From the NCBI GenBank assembly GCA_949358305.1, contig OX442317.1:7444186-7508185 (forward strand): a DNA stretch of 64,000 bases. The letters run 5' to 3'. Of this stretch, positions 1 to 13,117 are shown one piece after another. Both the position numbers and the translations under genes were made by a program. Source of the stretch: Strigamia acuminata. Lineage: Eukaryota > Arthropoda > Chilopoda > Geophilomorpha > Linotaeniidae. Within the stretch, counting starts at the first letter, position 1. Every line of letters starts with the position of its first letter. A model generated the notes under the pieces. The model searched no databases, was not told the DNA's origin, and saw nothing but the letters and a program-made list of their open reading frames with translations.

Positions 1-197
1 CTCCCTTTTCCCATTCAGCCAGGGTTATTTGAGTTGGTAAAGAGGAGAAATGAGGGTTGGGTTTTGCTGCTTTGCGTCCTAGCACCAGCATAACAGGAAG
101 TGTAAATCTATAGTTGACGTGAGCAATTCGTATTTGTGCGACTGTCGTTCGTTTCCACAAGGCTTACATTAGGCATGTTTCGCTTGTGCTCGTAAAT

Positions 198-425
198 TCA
201 GCCGCCACTAGTTGAGAGATGAATCATCTCGAGATGATGATGCTCATTCCAACTCATGTGAAGGGCGTAAACAACAAGGCTCGAGTGCATAAAGCAGATA
301 ACATATATTCGGAGTTCATCATTGCTTAACTTTATTTGACGCCTTTCTTCGCACACCAACTTCAACAAATTTTTAAAGCTTTCATTTTCTTCCGGACTTG
401 AAAAACACACGAAATCTCGCTTCAA
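198..425 (-). CDS. Candidate terminal exon, minus strand (weak)
   Basis: An open frame of about 75 codons without an ATG at its beginning ends in TGA at 198-200. It reads as plausible protein (for example SPEENESFKNLLKLVCEERR) and would lie downstream of the candidate exon at 1000-1152 on the same strand. The acceptor (TATATTTGAAG) is weak and no AATAAA is seen after the stop within the window. It could be chance. Confidence 0.18.
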   Translation of the reverse strand: MKRDFVCFSSPEENESFKNLLKLVCEERRQIKLSNDELRIYVICFMHSSLVVYALHMSWNEHHHLEMIHLSTSGG

Positions 426-999
426 ATATACATTTACAATAAATTTGTAGCTTTAAAGACGATAATACCAGCGAAAGAATGTTTCGCCATGCTCATTAAT
501 CCATCTTTCCCATTAAAACACGAGTTAAGCGGTCTGGGCGACCCTCTGGGAATAAAAGTTGTTTCCGAATCCTTGTTTGACTTAATACCAAAGAACATCT
601 GCTACTCACCTCCAGCTGCATTTTTTTCCTGCTTTTTCCAAGTTCTCAGCCAGTGCGAATGACAATTTAAAGCTGAAAAAAATAAATAAAAATATACACT
701 ACTCTAACTACTGTACACAATCAAAAGTAAAAAATATATTCCCTGGTTCAAACACTCTAGTGACGTGCAAAAAGGGTAGTTACAGGGACAGCGATTAAAT
801 CAAAAGCAAAAAAAAGCACACACTTCACCTATGATAAAAAGGATTTAAAAAGGATTATATTCCAATCTTTTATAGCTTGTCTTTTTTTATTTTTTATTTG
901 CCATTGCCATTTCTTCTGTTTTCTTTTTTTGGTTTGATCGTGGCAGTAATGTCCTGTTGGAGAAGTTAGGTGGTAATAAAATACACGTCCCACTCTGGG

Positions 1000-1152
1000 T
1001 TCAATTATCAATTGAAGTGCAATGCGAGCGACGTGTCCTGGCCTCTTCATGGATGGCAAATCGACATTGAGAAAGTGAAATCTCATTTGTGAAGACTTGC
1101 CTTTCTCTACTTCAACTTCATTAACGTCAGGACCAGTGAGACCAACAAATTG
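1000..1152 (-). CDS. Candidate host exon, minus strand (partial, unknown protein)
   Basis: On the minus strand a good acceptor (TTATTCTTTTTAG, ending at 1153) opens a frame of about 50 codons before any doubtful sequence. It begins QFVGLTGPDVNEVEVEKGKS and continues with hydrophobic/charged alternation typical of real protein, for example RPGHVARIALQLIIEP. The donor is unclear: AGA|GTGGGA near 996 or CGT|GTATTT near 988. The frame stays open into Lys/Gln-rich, AT-rich sequence that looks intronic. I do not recognise the protein. Local GC is higher than in the flanks. Confidence 0.35.
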
Positions 1153-4100
1153 CTAAAAAGAATAACATAGAGCCAAATAAATACCACTAAAACACGAGGT
1201 TAAAAACGAAATCTAATTCAGTTTGAACCGTTCTGCACTTCTTAAAGACACACTTTCACCTTCTTAATTGCTCTGTCCTTTTCGACTCGACTAAACAATC
1301 AATAAAATCAAAGACGAATTGGAAAGTTTCCCATTTATCACTCCTGTCTCAAATAAACAAATAAAACGCTAGAATTCCAAATATTTTCACAGTAAAAATC
1401 AAAAACTCCATTTTTTCCTGCATAAATTTTGCAATTAATTGAGGACTATAATTAGAAATACATTTACGTGGTAAAATTCCGTCAATATTGTGTCAACTTG
1501 ATTCACACGCCACACGGTGCTAGAAAAAAGTGCACAAAGACCAAGTAATTTGTAGTTTTTCTTCCATTGTGAATTACATGCAAGTTGGGGAATCTTAAGT
1601 AGCAGAAAATGACCAAGTCAGCAATGTAGAGTTTCAGGAATCACTAGAATGTCTTTCCTACACTGTTTTCATCGTGTGTAGTGATGAAAGGGAGCCCATT
1701 CACTTGAGACAATCTCATGTGAATAATGGCTCATTCCTATGCCAAGCTCAGCAGTCGTCCAATTTGCCCATCTGAACTACTTTGTTTTCTCTCATTATAG
1801 AAAGACGCCTATTAAACCGAGCCACAATTCACACATGCCAAGCATAATATCATCCACACATTTAAACAACTAAACTTTTACCACAACTGGCAACACACTG
1901 AAATAATAAATTTACCAATAATTAGTTTTTCTAAACCTATTTTACCTCTGTACAACTTTGCATTTGCCATTTCTGCATACTTTAATGATCACGTGCACTT
2001 TTTGTTCACCAACATTTGTCCCATGCAATTTCTGACAAATTTCTCTTTGGTCACAAAATAAAATATATTTTCTTCGAACTAGGAGTGTTCTCTCTCCTAC
2101 GGCAGCCCTATAAACACCTTTTGCACACTCACAATCGACTTAATACCTTGTTGAACATCCTCCCGTGAGCAGACAGCAATAAAAACTTCCCACAGTTTTT
2201 ACAGTTTTCAAACTCCTATCAGAACTTGGCAACTCGCAATGGCAAACACTAGAACGAAGCCAAGCTTCGTTTACTTCTAAACGACGGACGACAGTCGCAT
2301 GTTAAACCGAAATCAGCCAAAATGGCGAAAAATTACCATCTTCCGGTCAACCGCTTGCGATTAAAACCTTCATGCGGTTAGATTCAATTATTTGATGAGC
2401 TCAAGATTTGCAAATTTGCTCGCATAGACAATCACGCAGCAATCTCGAAAGGGTTATCTTGGTTGTACTACATTATCAACTATACTCACTTCCACGCATG
2501 TATTTTATGAGAAATATCAAATTTTCATGTCATCTTAATTAAATTTTTAAACTCCTCGCTTTAGACAACCTTACCACACTGTTTAGCTAGTCTTTTAACC
2601 GAATCTAATCAGTTTTAGCATGTACTTTGGCGAAAAATTTGCGTACGCTTTGCATTCTGCGTTTATTCGCAGTCTCCCTTGACACATCTTTTTTTCAAAA
2701 CTCTTAAAAAGTAGAGTCAGAATACCGGTAGTTCACTTGAACACAGTAAAACTAGTTTTTTTTTGTTAATGAAATAAAAGCCTTAAAAAAGTAAGGTTGG
2801 GTCTATTGTCCAATAAAAGTACAAGTGAAACCAGATGGGACAGTCTGAATACTAATAGACACACAGCAACACGAGTAGAATCTTAATTTTAAACTTTTTT
2901 CTTTTCGTTTTGACATTCTATTTACTTTTATTTTTTGATTTCACTTTTTATAGACCTCGAAGCACTTCACCTGGTGTTCGATTTGCACATCCATGTCACA
3001 CAATGCCATTTCTGAATAAAAAAAATGTAAAATAAATTTAAAAATCCACTAAACCAAAAGAAAAAAACAACAAGAAAACTAAATAAATAATTACAAAACG
3101 CTCACTAAACCTCGCACAATAACAACGACAGACCAAAAGAGTATTAATGGCAATCCCATTTAGCACTTACAACCATAAATAAATTCCCATTTCTGTTTTC
3201 GCGCCCACTTGCAACGACAAGTGAAAGCAGAGTCATCAATCGACGAGGCGAGTTTGCAACGATGATAAACAAAAATGAACAAACACGAGGTTAAATTAAA
3301 CAGCGCTGACACTTATTCTAATAAAGCATATCAATTGAAGTCTTCTGCTTGGTAAAGCAATTGTAGATTTGTGCCCGCACTCCAATTTCTTCCAGGTCAC
3401 CTATTCAACTATGTGATTGCGCGAAAATTTCTCTCGGAGCGTTGTATTGAGTTTACGCTTTTATGACTTCCCTTTGCAATGATACGCAGTCAGCTCTTGA
3501 GAAAGGGTCGCTGGGCCAACACACAAGGCACTTCCTTTTCCTTTCAGTAATGTTTCTCTTTCTGCCCGCCTTTTTTTTCTCTTCTTTTCTTTTTCTTTCG
3601 ACGTTCCAATTTTGTTTTTTCGTCTTCCCCCTTTTCTTTTACGATTGCCTTCTCTACACCTTTAATCTTCCTTCTTTATTGGCTCCTGGCTTCTTTATTT
3701 TTCTGACGCGTTTCACTTTCTTCATAAATTTCCTCCATTTTTCTCATCACTTTTTCAATATATATCTATATATATATATATTTTTTTTTACTTGGTTTTA
3801 TTGGGTTAGATTTTTAAAAAACCTCGATGAATTCGATTAAGGATGGGCGTGGATAGATAATGGTGGGTTTTAAGGATAAGATGGAAGCACGAATCTTTGT
3901 GTTTAGTCAAAGACATAGAAGGAAAAAAATTAACAAGTGTTTTTATGCATCGCCGTGTTTCTTGAATAATGGGATTTTCACAAATTAACATTTTTTTTTT
4001 TAAATAGGACAAAAAAAATAATAGAAATAAAAATTCACTACAAAAATCATTAAATGCATTCAAAGTTTGTTTGTGTGCATTTAGGTGTTTTTTTTTTTAT

Positions 4101-5062
4101 AAACAGCAAAAATCTTGCCGAACTGTGAATGTCGTTTTTACATGTTTTTTGTGTCCATTTCGTTTATAAAAATTCCATAAATGCTAAAAACAAAAACTAT
4201 AAATTTCTTGTTATTTTTGAAAATAAAATCCGAAAAAAAAAATTTATACTTTAATAAAAAAATAAAATAAAATAAATATTATTAAAATCTGTGATTCAAA
4301 CCAAAATCCACGAGTTTAAATCTCCTGACAAATCAAAATTTTTCCCCATCCTCAACCAAGTCACCTCATTACTCTCTCTCTTCCATTTCTATGAATAGAT
4401 CAAATCACAATTCAAATTTCCGGTGGCCAAATAAAAAGAGAAGACGAGTGCATTTTTATTGAAGGAGTTTCACTTTAAATTCGAGCTCGGGTCCACTTTG
4501 CGATCGCTGATATTCCATCCCGTCATCGGGTGGTCAAGAGCAAGTGGTCCAATAGGGACAGATTGACCTTTGCCAGTGGCGCGCCCTGCTGGCGTCAGAT
4601 AGCACTTGCAGCATACAGTATGAGGGTGGGTAGCCTGACTGGCAACTCTATTATTTTCATCAGCTCGAGCAGCATTGGAAGAAAGAAAGACCTTATTGGG
4701 CTTTATTCGCTGCTCCGAAATGAGCTCGTAATTCTGCTACCAATGACTATTAGGTCCACTAAATCAAACCTAATTCAACAGAATTCATTTTAACGGCTTA
4801 TTCGACCAACCAGAATTCTTTCCCGACTCCTTTTCTTACCTGTCAGTGACAATGACACTTTTCACATCAAATTTCCAAGCTGGCGTATTGAAATTCCGTC
4901 ACATGTTACCAAAATATTTTATCAATGTTACGTGGATGACAAATGCGGCCAAAGGTTGACTTGCTGCTACCGCAAGATTGAAACTCTGTCCAAACATTAA
5001 CCATTGTTTACATTTAAAGGCATGTTTCCTTGCACTGCACCAAATAGCGAAATATTTACAAA
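1153..5062. other. Non-coding, AT-rich
   Basis: No gene seen. Long A/T runs, scattered pyrimidine tracts and one (TA)n. The pyrimidine-rich open frame at 3463-3840 is low-complexity. AAAATGGCG near 2320 is an isolated ATG-context motif. Confidence 0.5.
3757..3789. repeat. (TA)n microsatellite plus T run
   Basis: Alternating TA with one C interruption, then a run of T. Confidence 0.85.
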
Positions 5063-5356
5063 GTACTACGGAATATTTCGAGTGAGATGAAATATTCCGT
5101 GTGCACAACTGACATGTAAACAGGGATGACAAGGATTATTCGAGTAGTGAATAATACCTCCCAGAAGGTTGTTTAATTCGAGTGAACTCGGAACTATTTT
5201 TATTTCGCATGCGCGCATCGCTTCCAGCACTTCCCCATTGGTCGAAAACCAAAAGTGATCATGAATTATTTTCTGCATGTAAACACAACAATTTGATTTT
5301 TTCAACCACTCGAATTATTCACCGCTCAAAATATTCGGTGCATGTAAAAGTAGTAC
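5063..5356. mobile_element. MITE-like palindromic element (about 294 bp)
   Basis: Bounded by GTACTAC and GTAGTAC. Both halves repeat GAATATTYCGAGTG / GAATAATTCGAGTG motifs and CATGTAAAC in inverted orientation. At the left, CGGAATATTT (5069-5078) and AAATATTCCG (5090-5099) form a perfect 10-bp hairpin. Overlapping short ORFs are not gene-like. Borders uncertain. Confidence 0.45.
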
Positions 5357-8300
5357 AAGTGCTCTACATGTTTATCTTGAGTTGCGCAGTGAACTCAAAC
5401 GTTCGTATGTGGACTTGTAGAGGACTCACTGTAGTTTCAATGCTGACTTACTCACGTTTAGGATAATTGCTGCTTAGCTAATTCAAAGGCATTGCAGTAA
5501 AGCCTGCCCACAGCACTGAACTAGTGCGCTTGTTGGCTCAGTAACATTGTGTACAGTAATTATACAAACGGTTTAGTGTTTTTCGCACTTTCCTTTCAAA
5601 TTAAAATGGTATCTGAATAAGCAAAAAAACAATTAATCATCTGCAAAATATCGATCGACAAACAAACAAACAATACCCCCTCATAATCTCCATTGATTTA
5701 ACACGTTTATAATTAAAACTGCAAAAGAGAATCATTTATTTAAAAAGCAACTAATCTCAAGACATCAATAACGCCCCTTGTTGCCATTCCCGTGTAATTT
5801 ATCCAACATTTTGTCATAAACATGCAATACCAAGTTATCACCCGAGATTAATGTGAACACCAATAGCTCCCAGTCAAATTAAACCCCCGTTGCCATGGCA
5901 ATTCGCATTCTTACGACTGTGCTAACATTATTCGCCAACAATTTCACACATTTGTGGGAGAAGTTGGCATCCTAAAACTATGTGAGCACATTCCTCTAAC
6001 ACCGTATATACAACTATAAAGATAACTTAAAAATCATATGAGTTTTCCATTTATATACTGCATACAGATCATAAAACTCACTTTAAGTAGTAAACGGCCT
6101 GGTGAGGCGTGTGGGTCCCATTTTCTCTGAGCTGATGTGTCTTTTTATGTGTGCGGAGGCTCCCACAGCGATGTAGAGAGCTAATGGCTCTTCCTCAGTG
6201 CCTTTAGCTCGCTACTTCCTCATTTTTTTGTCCGCCGTTCTTCCTTCGGCAAAAGCCTATAACCTGACACGAGGAACTTGTGCCTGCAAAACTGTAATGA
6301 GAACCAAGAAAACAGCTCATTACGTATGCAGCAAATGTAAGGAAAAAACAAACATCCACTCAAACATCCCATTTTTTCCCCTGCACAGGGGGACGGACAT
6401 ATTGGTTCAACAACTTCTTTTTCCGTCCACAATTTCCGCGCGAGTGTTGGGATTTGAGAGAAATGTCTCTACAGCTGGAGAAGAATAACACTTGATAATA
6501 CTAGTGAAAGATGAACAGTTCTAGTGGGAATTGGATGCAGTTTATTGCTATATTGGCTTCGTGCCCAAAGTTGGACAAAAGTTTAAGCAACATAAAGGCC
6601 TTTCAACTTTGCCATAACTGCAATGCAGTCTGCAAAATTTGCCTCATCAAGCAAAGAGGGGGTTTAGTAGGCAAATGTCATACACAAGGAGGAAAATCAA
6701 AAAAAAAAATCCTTATGGTCATTACGAAACAAAAAGTATCTTGGACCAACTTCTTGTTCAACTTCAACCATTAGGGGCTTATCTGTGCGAGTTTTTTTTC
6801 TTCTTTTTTTCTTTCGGTCTTTTCGGGGCATTAAGCGATGTAATAGTGTTATTTTATGTTTGGCGCCCTAGTGACATCAAAATGCACTCATTTTTCTACT
6901 GTGAATATTCAAGTTTGCAACTTTTCGTACTAATAAAACAAGTTTATTTTTTAGAAAAGATGTATCAACTGGTTGTTTGGGAGATTAAAACACTGTGCAA
7001 TTTGGATAGAGGATTTTTCTCTTTTTTTTTCTTTCTTTTTTAAAAAAAATATGGAAATCTACAAAAAATAACCATTTCAACTTTTTATCCTAACTTTTCT
7101 TTTCCTTTGGCTGCATTTCAAGACTCATTCAAGATGTACGTCCCACTTTTTTCAAACAGTCTTCTCGGTATGTGCATTAAGAGCCATTGGTACATTTAGA
7201 AAAAAAGCTTTCTTTAAAAATTTCATTTAAAAAAAAGGATAGATTTAGACTTTTTTGTTACTCAAGCCCTTTTTAAAAAAAATAAAATAAAAAAAATAAA
7301 AAACAAAAAAAATAAAATAAAAATAAAAAAAACTGAAGCCATTCATTAAAAAAAACTGCTGAATAAACAAGGAAAAAAAAAAGATTGCATGCAAGAAAAA
7401 AATGAATATAACACCACCATTAACTAGATTTTTTTTTATTATTCCAATAAGAAAAGATCCATATAAATTTCCATCTTCCCCCTCGTTTGAATTAATAATG
7501 CAAACACGATGAATGTTCTCAATTTATTGCAAATAGAAGAGCTGAAGAGCAAAAGAAAACAGTTGCACTCGGCCTGATTGCAAACACTAAAAAAAAATAA
7601 AAAATAAAAAAACACTATCCTTATTTCAGTTTATTCCTTTTCCCCCCATTTCAGTTTACAACCACAAAATTAAATCAAATTATAAAATGCTGAAAAGAGA
7701 AACAAAAATAAAAAATAAAATAGATTTCGTGAAACCGAATTTAAAAGAAAATAAATCAATTTAGAAATCCAAGCCAAAAAAAAATAATAATAATAATAAT
7801 AATAATAAAATAATAAAATCTCCTTTTTATTGGACAATAACAAAGCAAAATTAAAAACACCATTTCGCATAAAACGACAATATAAATCATTCCGATACGC
7901 GTGATGAAAAATAAACGTCCATAGTAAAATGCTATCAACGTATAATTATTTCTTTCGTTTTCGCCAAACATAATTCCTTTCGCAGCAAATAATGTGGAAA
8001 AATGCTACAAAAGTTCAATTTGTCTTCAATACGCTACGGACTAATTCTTGCTTTATCAAAAAGTTTGAATAGGAGACGAGGGACACATTTAGCCTGTGGA
8101 AACGAAAAGACAATTTTTGTTGGAAGATCCCAAACTTAAGTCAAGAACAACTTGCTCGTCTCAGATAATGTCGGCTACCATGATTGCATCTTCCATTACA
8201 AACGCACTAACAAATGTTATTTCAAAGATAGCGATTGAATTTCATCGCACTAATGGCCATAAAACATCCAAGTGCATTCGCTCCAACATAAACTTGGCTG

Positions 8301-11300
8301 TGCACTGCATTTACTTAATTTTATCCCTTCCTTATTATTTCTCCACGACTGTCGCGCGGAGACATCCGCCCGGCTCGCTTCTGTCACAACATCCGTAATA
8401 ACTGGAGTTGCGAGTGGACGCATCAAGCGATTTGCGATGAAATGCCACTTAGACACTTCTGGCACGTAACTTGCACTAGACCAGGTCAAATAATTTGCTC
8501 TGACACCCACTCTGCTCTTGATTGGCCTCACGTTATTAGAGCAAATTAGAAAACTCTCAAAATTGTCTTTCTGATTGCCACACTACACGATCATTTAACT
8601 TGATAAATATAGCGTCTAACAACCTACACGCTCAATTGTTTTCATCGAGAAACAGCTGCCCTTCTACGGGATGATAACTGAATATCTCATTAACATAGAG
8701 CCTGCAAATAAATTCTTCTGTACTGCATAGACACGTTCTAAACTTTAATCTAGAACAACGCCTAAAAATTACATTTTTGCTTTAACAAAAAAAAAAAAAT
8801 TTCTTTTAACAAACACTTCTGAAAATCTTGTAAAAACACATTTTATAATCAAACAATATAAAGAAATTTATTGTTGGGAACAATTTTTGGCTGTAATACA
8901 GAATTTGTGGGTGGATTTATAATTATGAAACGCACCTTAACGTGTAATCCGCATAGTAGCTTTCAACTGTTTTAGACGAAAGCGTTAACACTCATTCAAT
9001 TTTTATCAAAAGATAACAATTTCCTAACAACCAATTTCTTATTGGTAACTACTCGTTCAACTTCGCAAGCTGAATATAACAAACGTTAATTTTTTTTTCT
9101 ATTCACTTCATCCGAGCCTTATTCTCTCTATTGTTATAAAATTTCTTAAGATCCTCTCAAAGATCAAATTCTTTAGAAAACTCTATGCAGTTCAACTTTG
9201 GCTTAGACGATGAAAATAAAATGCACTGTAGGAAACATTCTCTAATGGAATTGCCCAGGAAATTCCTATTCAGAATGTTTTCCAATTTGATCTAGTCAAC
9301 TTTGGCAACATTCCATCAACTTATTCGACGACTTACGTACAAAAAAAATTAAAAAACTCAAATTAGACGTACATGAATCAAATCTAAACCAATGTTCCAT
9401 ACATTGTATCATTCCCCTTTCCTAAAAAAAATCCATATTAAATAATGAAAACGGTTATTTGTTTCCAGAATTAAATTCTCGCATCCAGTGACATGCACGA
9501 AGCTATTTACATATTTATGAATTACACTGATGTATAAGAAAGACAAATAAAAAGAACATCGCTCCCAGAAGTCATCAATTTTCTTCCACAGAATACAAAA
9601 TGAACAGTCCAAGTCTGGCAGCAATACAAATCACAACTCATACATAAATGTGTATCATAAACATTAAATCGAGAAAGAAAGAGAAAAAATTAAGAAAATT
9701 CACACAACCACAAATAAAATTCTATTCCTTGTCTCATATTGAAAAAAAAATAAAAACAACGGTAGATAAAAAAAAAATCTAAATTAATAATTAATAATTT
9801 ATTAATAAAAATTTTTGCCGCCCCACACGAATTAAGATCATTTACTTACCCTCTCTCCTTCAAGAACTTTCGGTCTCCCATCTTTGATTAAGAATTCAGT
9901 TTATTTACCTCCTGGCAAACAACGCTTGTTTGTACATACTCTTTAACATGTTAACCGTTTATCAATTTAGCAAACGCTGTCTACTGCACATCGAACCCGT
10001 ACCTCAAATTACCCTATAAAATCCAATTAGGAAATGGCAAAAATTCATGTAAACTTTCGTTTGTGCTGCGGTCGATTATTTTCCTTTCCTCCAGGTAATA
10101 GGGGCCATCGGTATCAGCAAGGGTCACGCGAGGAAACAAAATGTGCTTCCATTAAAACTTGAACACTGCACTAAAGCTGTCTGCATTCTTGAAAAGCGCA
10201 ATAATTGCAACAGAAAAGGCAGAATTAATCACACACGACTCCCAGCGGGAGATAAGAATGGAAAATAAACAATTACAAGTAAACAAATACACTTATTGTA
10301 AATTCATATCGTTTTGCAAACAGCTCACTCCCTTAAGGAGAAAAAAATTGAATTAACACTTGACATGACACGTAGTTGCAAGCTGAACAACAAACACGGC
10401 AACAGCGAACGTTGTTATTCTACTGAGAACATTTTATGTCAATTGTGTAATGAGTTTGAACTGACTGCTTTAAATTGGACAACATACAATCATGTTATAC
10501 GTCACTTAATTTAAATGTTTTCCTTTTGTTCTGCAACAAATAAACTTTCTGCATTCTAAACAATACCTACATAATTAATGTTTTCTTTTTAAATTTCACT
10601 TTTTCAAAATGACTCGATTTGTAAATTAGAACGAGTGAACAGAAAACGTCATTCTGTCTAAAGTTGACATGTTGTTCAGTCGAGTTTCTGACATCTCGCA
10701 CAGAATATTAAAATAAGATTAAAATAGAATTCTAATAATTAAGAGCTAAATTAACTTATATTTGACATGCAACTTCAAACTGTCACTGTCGTTGGTCAGG
10801 AATAAAAATATGGCGACGTTGGATAGTGCAGCAGATTAAAGAAATATGAAAGCGAATACAATAGCAATAAACAAAAGTAAATATTATATCTGCGATGCTT
10901 CCCCGCAACTAAGTAAATGTTATTACGGCTTTATGAGATTTTATAGAATGTTGCGACTTCTCAGAATGCAAACAAACAAAAGCTTCACTATTACGGCAAA
11001 ACACGGGTACTAAAACACTAAAAATAAACTGTAATTCCAGTTAAATGAGCGTCATTTCCAAACTTTCAATTGCAACCAATACGGAAGGATGAAACATAAA
11101 ACTTTAAATTCTTTCGCAATTTTGTGTAAACAACTAATAGCGAGCGCGTAATACTTGACAATTTGCAACTATTGATTTAAAACAAAATCCTCAGTTCCGA
11201 CTTGGCATCCCGCAGCACTTCGAACAACTCGCAGGTTGTAATGTTTGTTCTTGACAAATGGAAATGGTTTAACAATTTCATGCGAACAACATTTTACTTC

Positions 11301-12107
11301 AACTAATCGTATTAACATTACTCGAAATCCTTTAAATAATACAAAATAATCGCGTTGTTTTCGTGCATTCACGAACGATAACAATTGTCTATGCACTTTT
11401 AAATTCGTGCATAACTAAATTTAAGTTTTACTAATTAAAAGTCACTCAGTTTTATACCGGTGCTTACAAGAATAAATTGAATATCTTTATTTTTACAGTG
11501 TAACTTTTGATGACACTAAGCGAGGAAAAGTAGTTTAGTTTTTGGCCACATTATTTGACTTCATTGACTTGTAGACATAAAAAGAAGCCAAGCGTAATTC
11601 TCTCTCTGCCCTACACGGCCTTCGTTAGCAACGTAACCAACCTTAATTCGGCCATTACTTCTTTTTAATTGGCTTGCTCCGCACTCCCAAAGAAGCTAAG
11701 GTGAATCCACAGAATGGATAGGACCTTAAAAAACCCTTAAAATGGGATGCATCACCACGCCCTACATCAATGCACACACCTACCCACCCAAAATGACTTG
11801 ATTCAAAATAGAAGACAAAAGAAAAATATAATCTCTTAAACTAAAAAAAAAGGAGAAAGTGAGAGTGGAAGGAGAAGGAGAAAAAAGAAACCAATAGCAG
11901 CTTTCCAGCTTTCATTACTTAATCATGCGAGCAAATTTAAACACAAATTTTTGAAAATAAAATGAAAAGAAGATTAAATTAAAAAGTCAAAAACAATAAT
12001 AAAAAAATGAATGAAAATAGTTACACGCATATTTGATTGGTGTTGCTGGAAAATTGAAATAAATTAATTAAATGAGATTTGAAGATATTTTTTAAAATAA
12101 TATCATG
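5357..12107. other. Non-coding, AT-rich
   Basis: No convincing gene. Two slightly GC-richer patches (6100-6480 and 8340-8530) have overlapping short frames on both strands without splice or start support. A-rich low complexity dominates 7200-7400 and 7560-7820. Confidence 0.5.
7783..7818. repeat. (AAT)n microsatellite
   Basis: About nine AAT units followed by AAAATAATAAAA. Confidence 0.9.
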
Positions 12108-12307
12108 AAACCAAACAAAACCATGCAGTGAAGCCAAACAAAACCGTGCAGTGAAGCCAAACAAAACCATGCAGTGAAGCCAAACAAAACCATGCAGTGA
12201 AGCCAAACAAAACCATGCAGTGAAGCCTACACAAAAACATGCAACAAAACCTACACTACACAAAAACATGCAACAAAGCCTACACTACACAAAAACATGC
12301 AACAAAG
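12108..12307 (+). repeat. 23-bp minisatellite passing into a 29-bp variant
   Basis: About five copies of a 23-bp unit (AAAACCATGCAGTGAAGCCA plus AAC), then about three copies of a 29-bp variant built on AAAAACATGCAACAAAGCCT plus ACACTACAC. Reading frames open through it only because the repeat lacks stops. The array is cut by the solo LTR at 12308. Confidence 0.85.
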
Positions 12308-12980
12308 TGTTACGAATCAACTTAGATGTTTAATTGATTTGATCTGAATTTACGCGCAAGGTGATGTTAGCGCAAATCAGTGGGCAAAGTTCGTAGATTT
12401 ACTCTGTTTGTGCCATCGTCATATGCGGATATCGGACGGTGAATAAACCTAACTCGCTGTAACACACATTATTTATATTCGACGGGCTCAATCTCACGTT
12501 GTGGGTCTTTACGTTTAAAAAGAATGAGTATGCGCAGTGATATTCATATGCGGGTGGGCGTAGGATGTCACAGGCATGCGAAGGGATAAAAGGTGGGCAA
12601 AAAGAGGCGCTATTAAGTGTTAAATTAGAAGGTGCGCGTGTTAAAGCGCAAAATAAAGAATGACAAACTCAATTCAATCTAAGAGGTGTTAACTCGTTGA
12701 AAGAGGTATGAGAAGTGTGGATTATGGATAAAAGTAGCGACCAGGTAAACATGAGTCATGTGACCAGGTCGATTGAAGTGGGTGAGGGGGGTGAAAGGTG
12801 GAAAATAAGGTTAATTGTTGGAAATAATAAGATGCGCGCAATGAAGCTGCGCATATATTTAGAGATGAATCATCGATGTTAGATGAAAAGAAAGATTGGG
12901 AAAAAATAAGAAAACTTAAGATTGGGTCAGTCTAAGTTAGAAATGAATAAAAAAGAAGGGTGGGTAACCTGCCCGTGACA
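12308..12980 (+). mobile_element. Solo LTR of a second LTR-retrotransposon family (673 bp)
   Basis: It interrupts a minisatellite array: repeat sequence up to CAACAAAG (12307) resumes at AAAGCCTACAC (12981). The insert starts TGTTACG and ends CGTGACA (near-inverted termini, TG...CA) and is flanked by a perfect 4-bp AAAG duplication. It holds a TATA-like GATAAAAGG (12585-12593) and AATAAA (12652-12657). No internal retroelement genes are present, so it is a solo LTR left by LTR-LTR recombination. It does not resemble the LTR at 23039. Orientation is inferred from TATA and AATAAA on the plus strand. Confidence 0.8.
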
Positions 12981-13117
12981 AAAGCCTACACTACACAAAA
13001 ACATGCAACAAAGCCTACACTACACAAAATCATGACTAGATATTCACGCTATGCAAAACAACGCAGTAAAGCCTACACAACATCATGTTAGTGAAGCTTA
13101 TGCAAAATCGTGCAGTG
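12981..13117 (+). repeat. Minisatellite, right part after the solo LTR
   Basis: Resumes the 29-bp unit (CCTACACTACACAAAAACAT), then decays into diverged copies ending near GTGCAGTGAAGCCTAG. It was contiguous with the array ending at 12307 before the LTR insertion. Confidence 0.75.

Noticed and set aside
3463-3840. 125-codon Phe/Leu-rich frame
   Set aside because: Comes from a pyrimidine-rich stretch; low complexity.
12021-12269. 82-codon minus-strand frame with repeated GFTAWFCLASLHGFVW-like segments
   Set aside because: Translation of the 23-bp minisatellite; the same happens on the plus strand at 17955-18167 where the array is inverted.
12108-13117. CRISPR-like appearance of regularly spaced repeats
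   Set aside because: Units are contiguous with no unique spacers, and the genome is eukaryotic.
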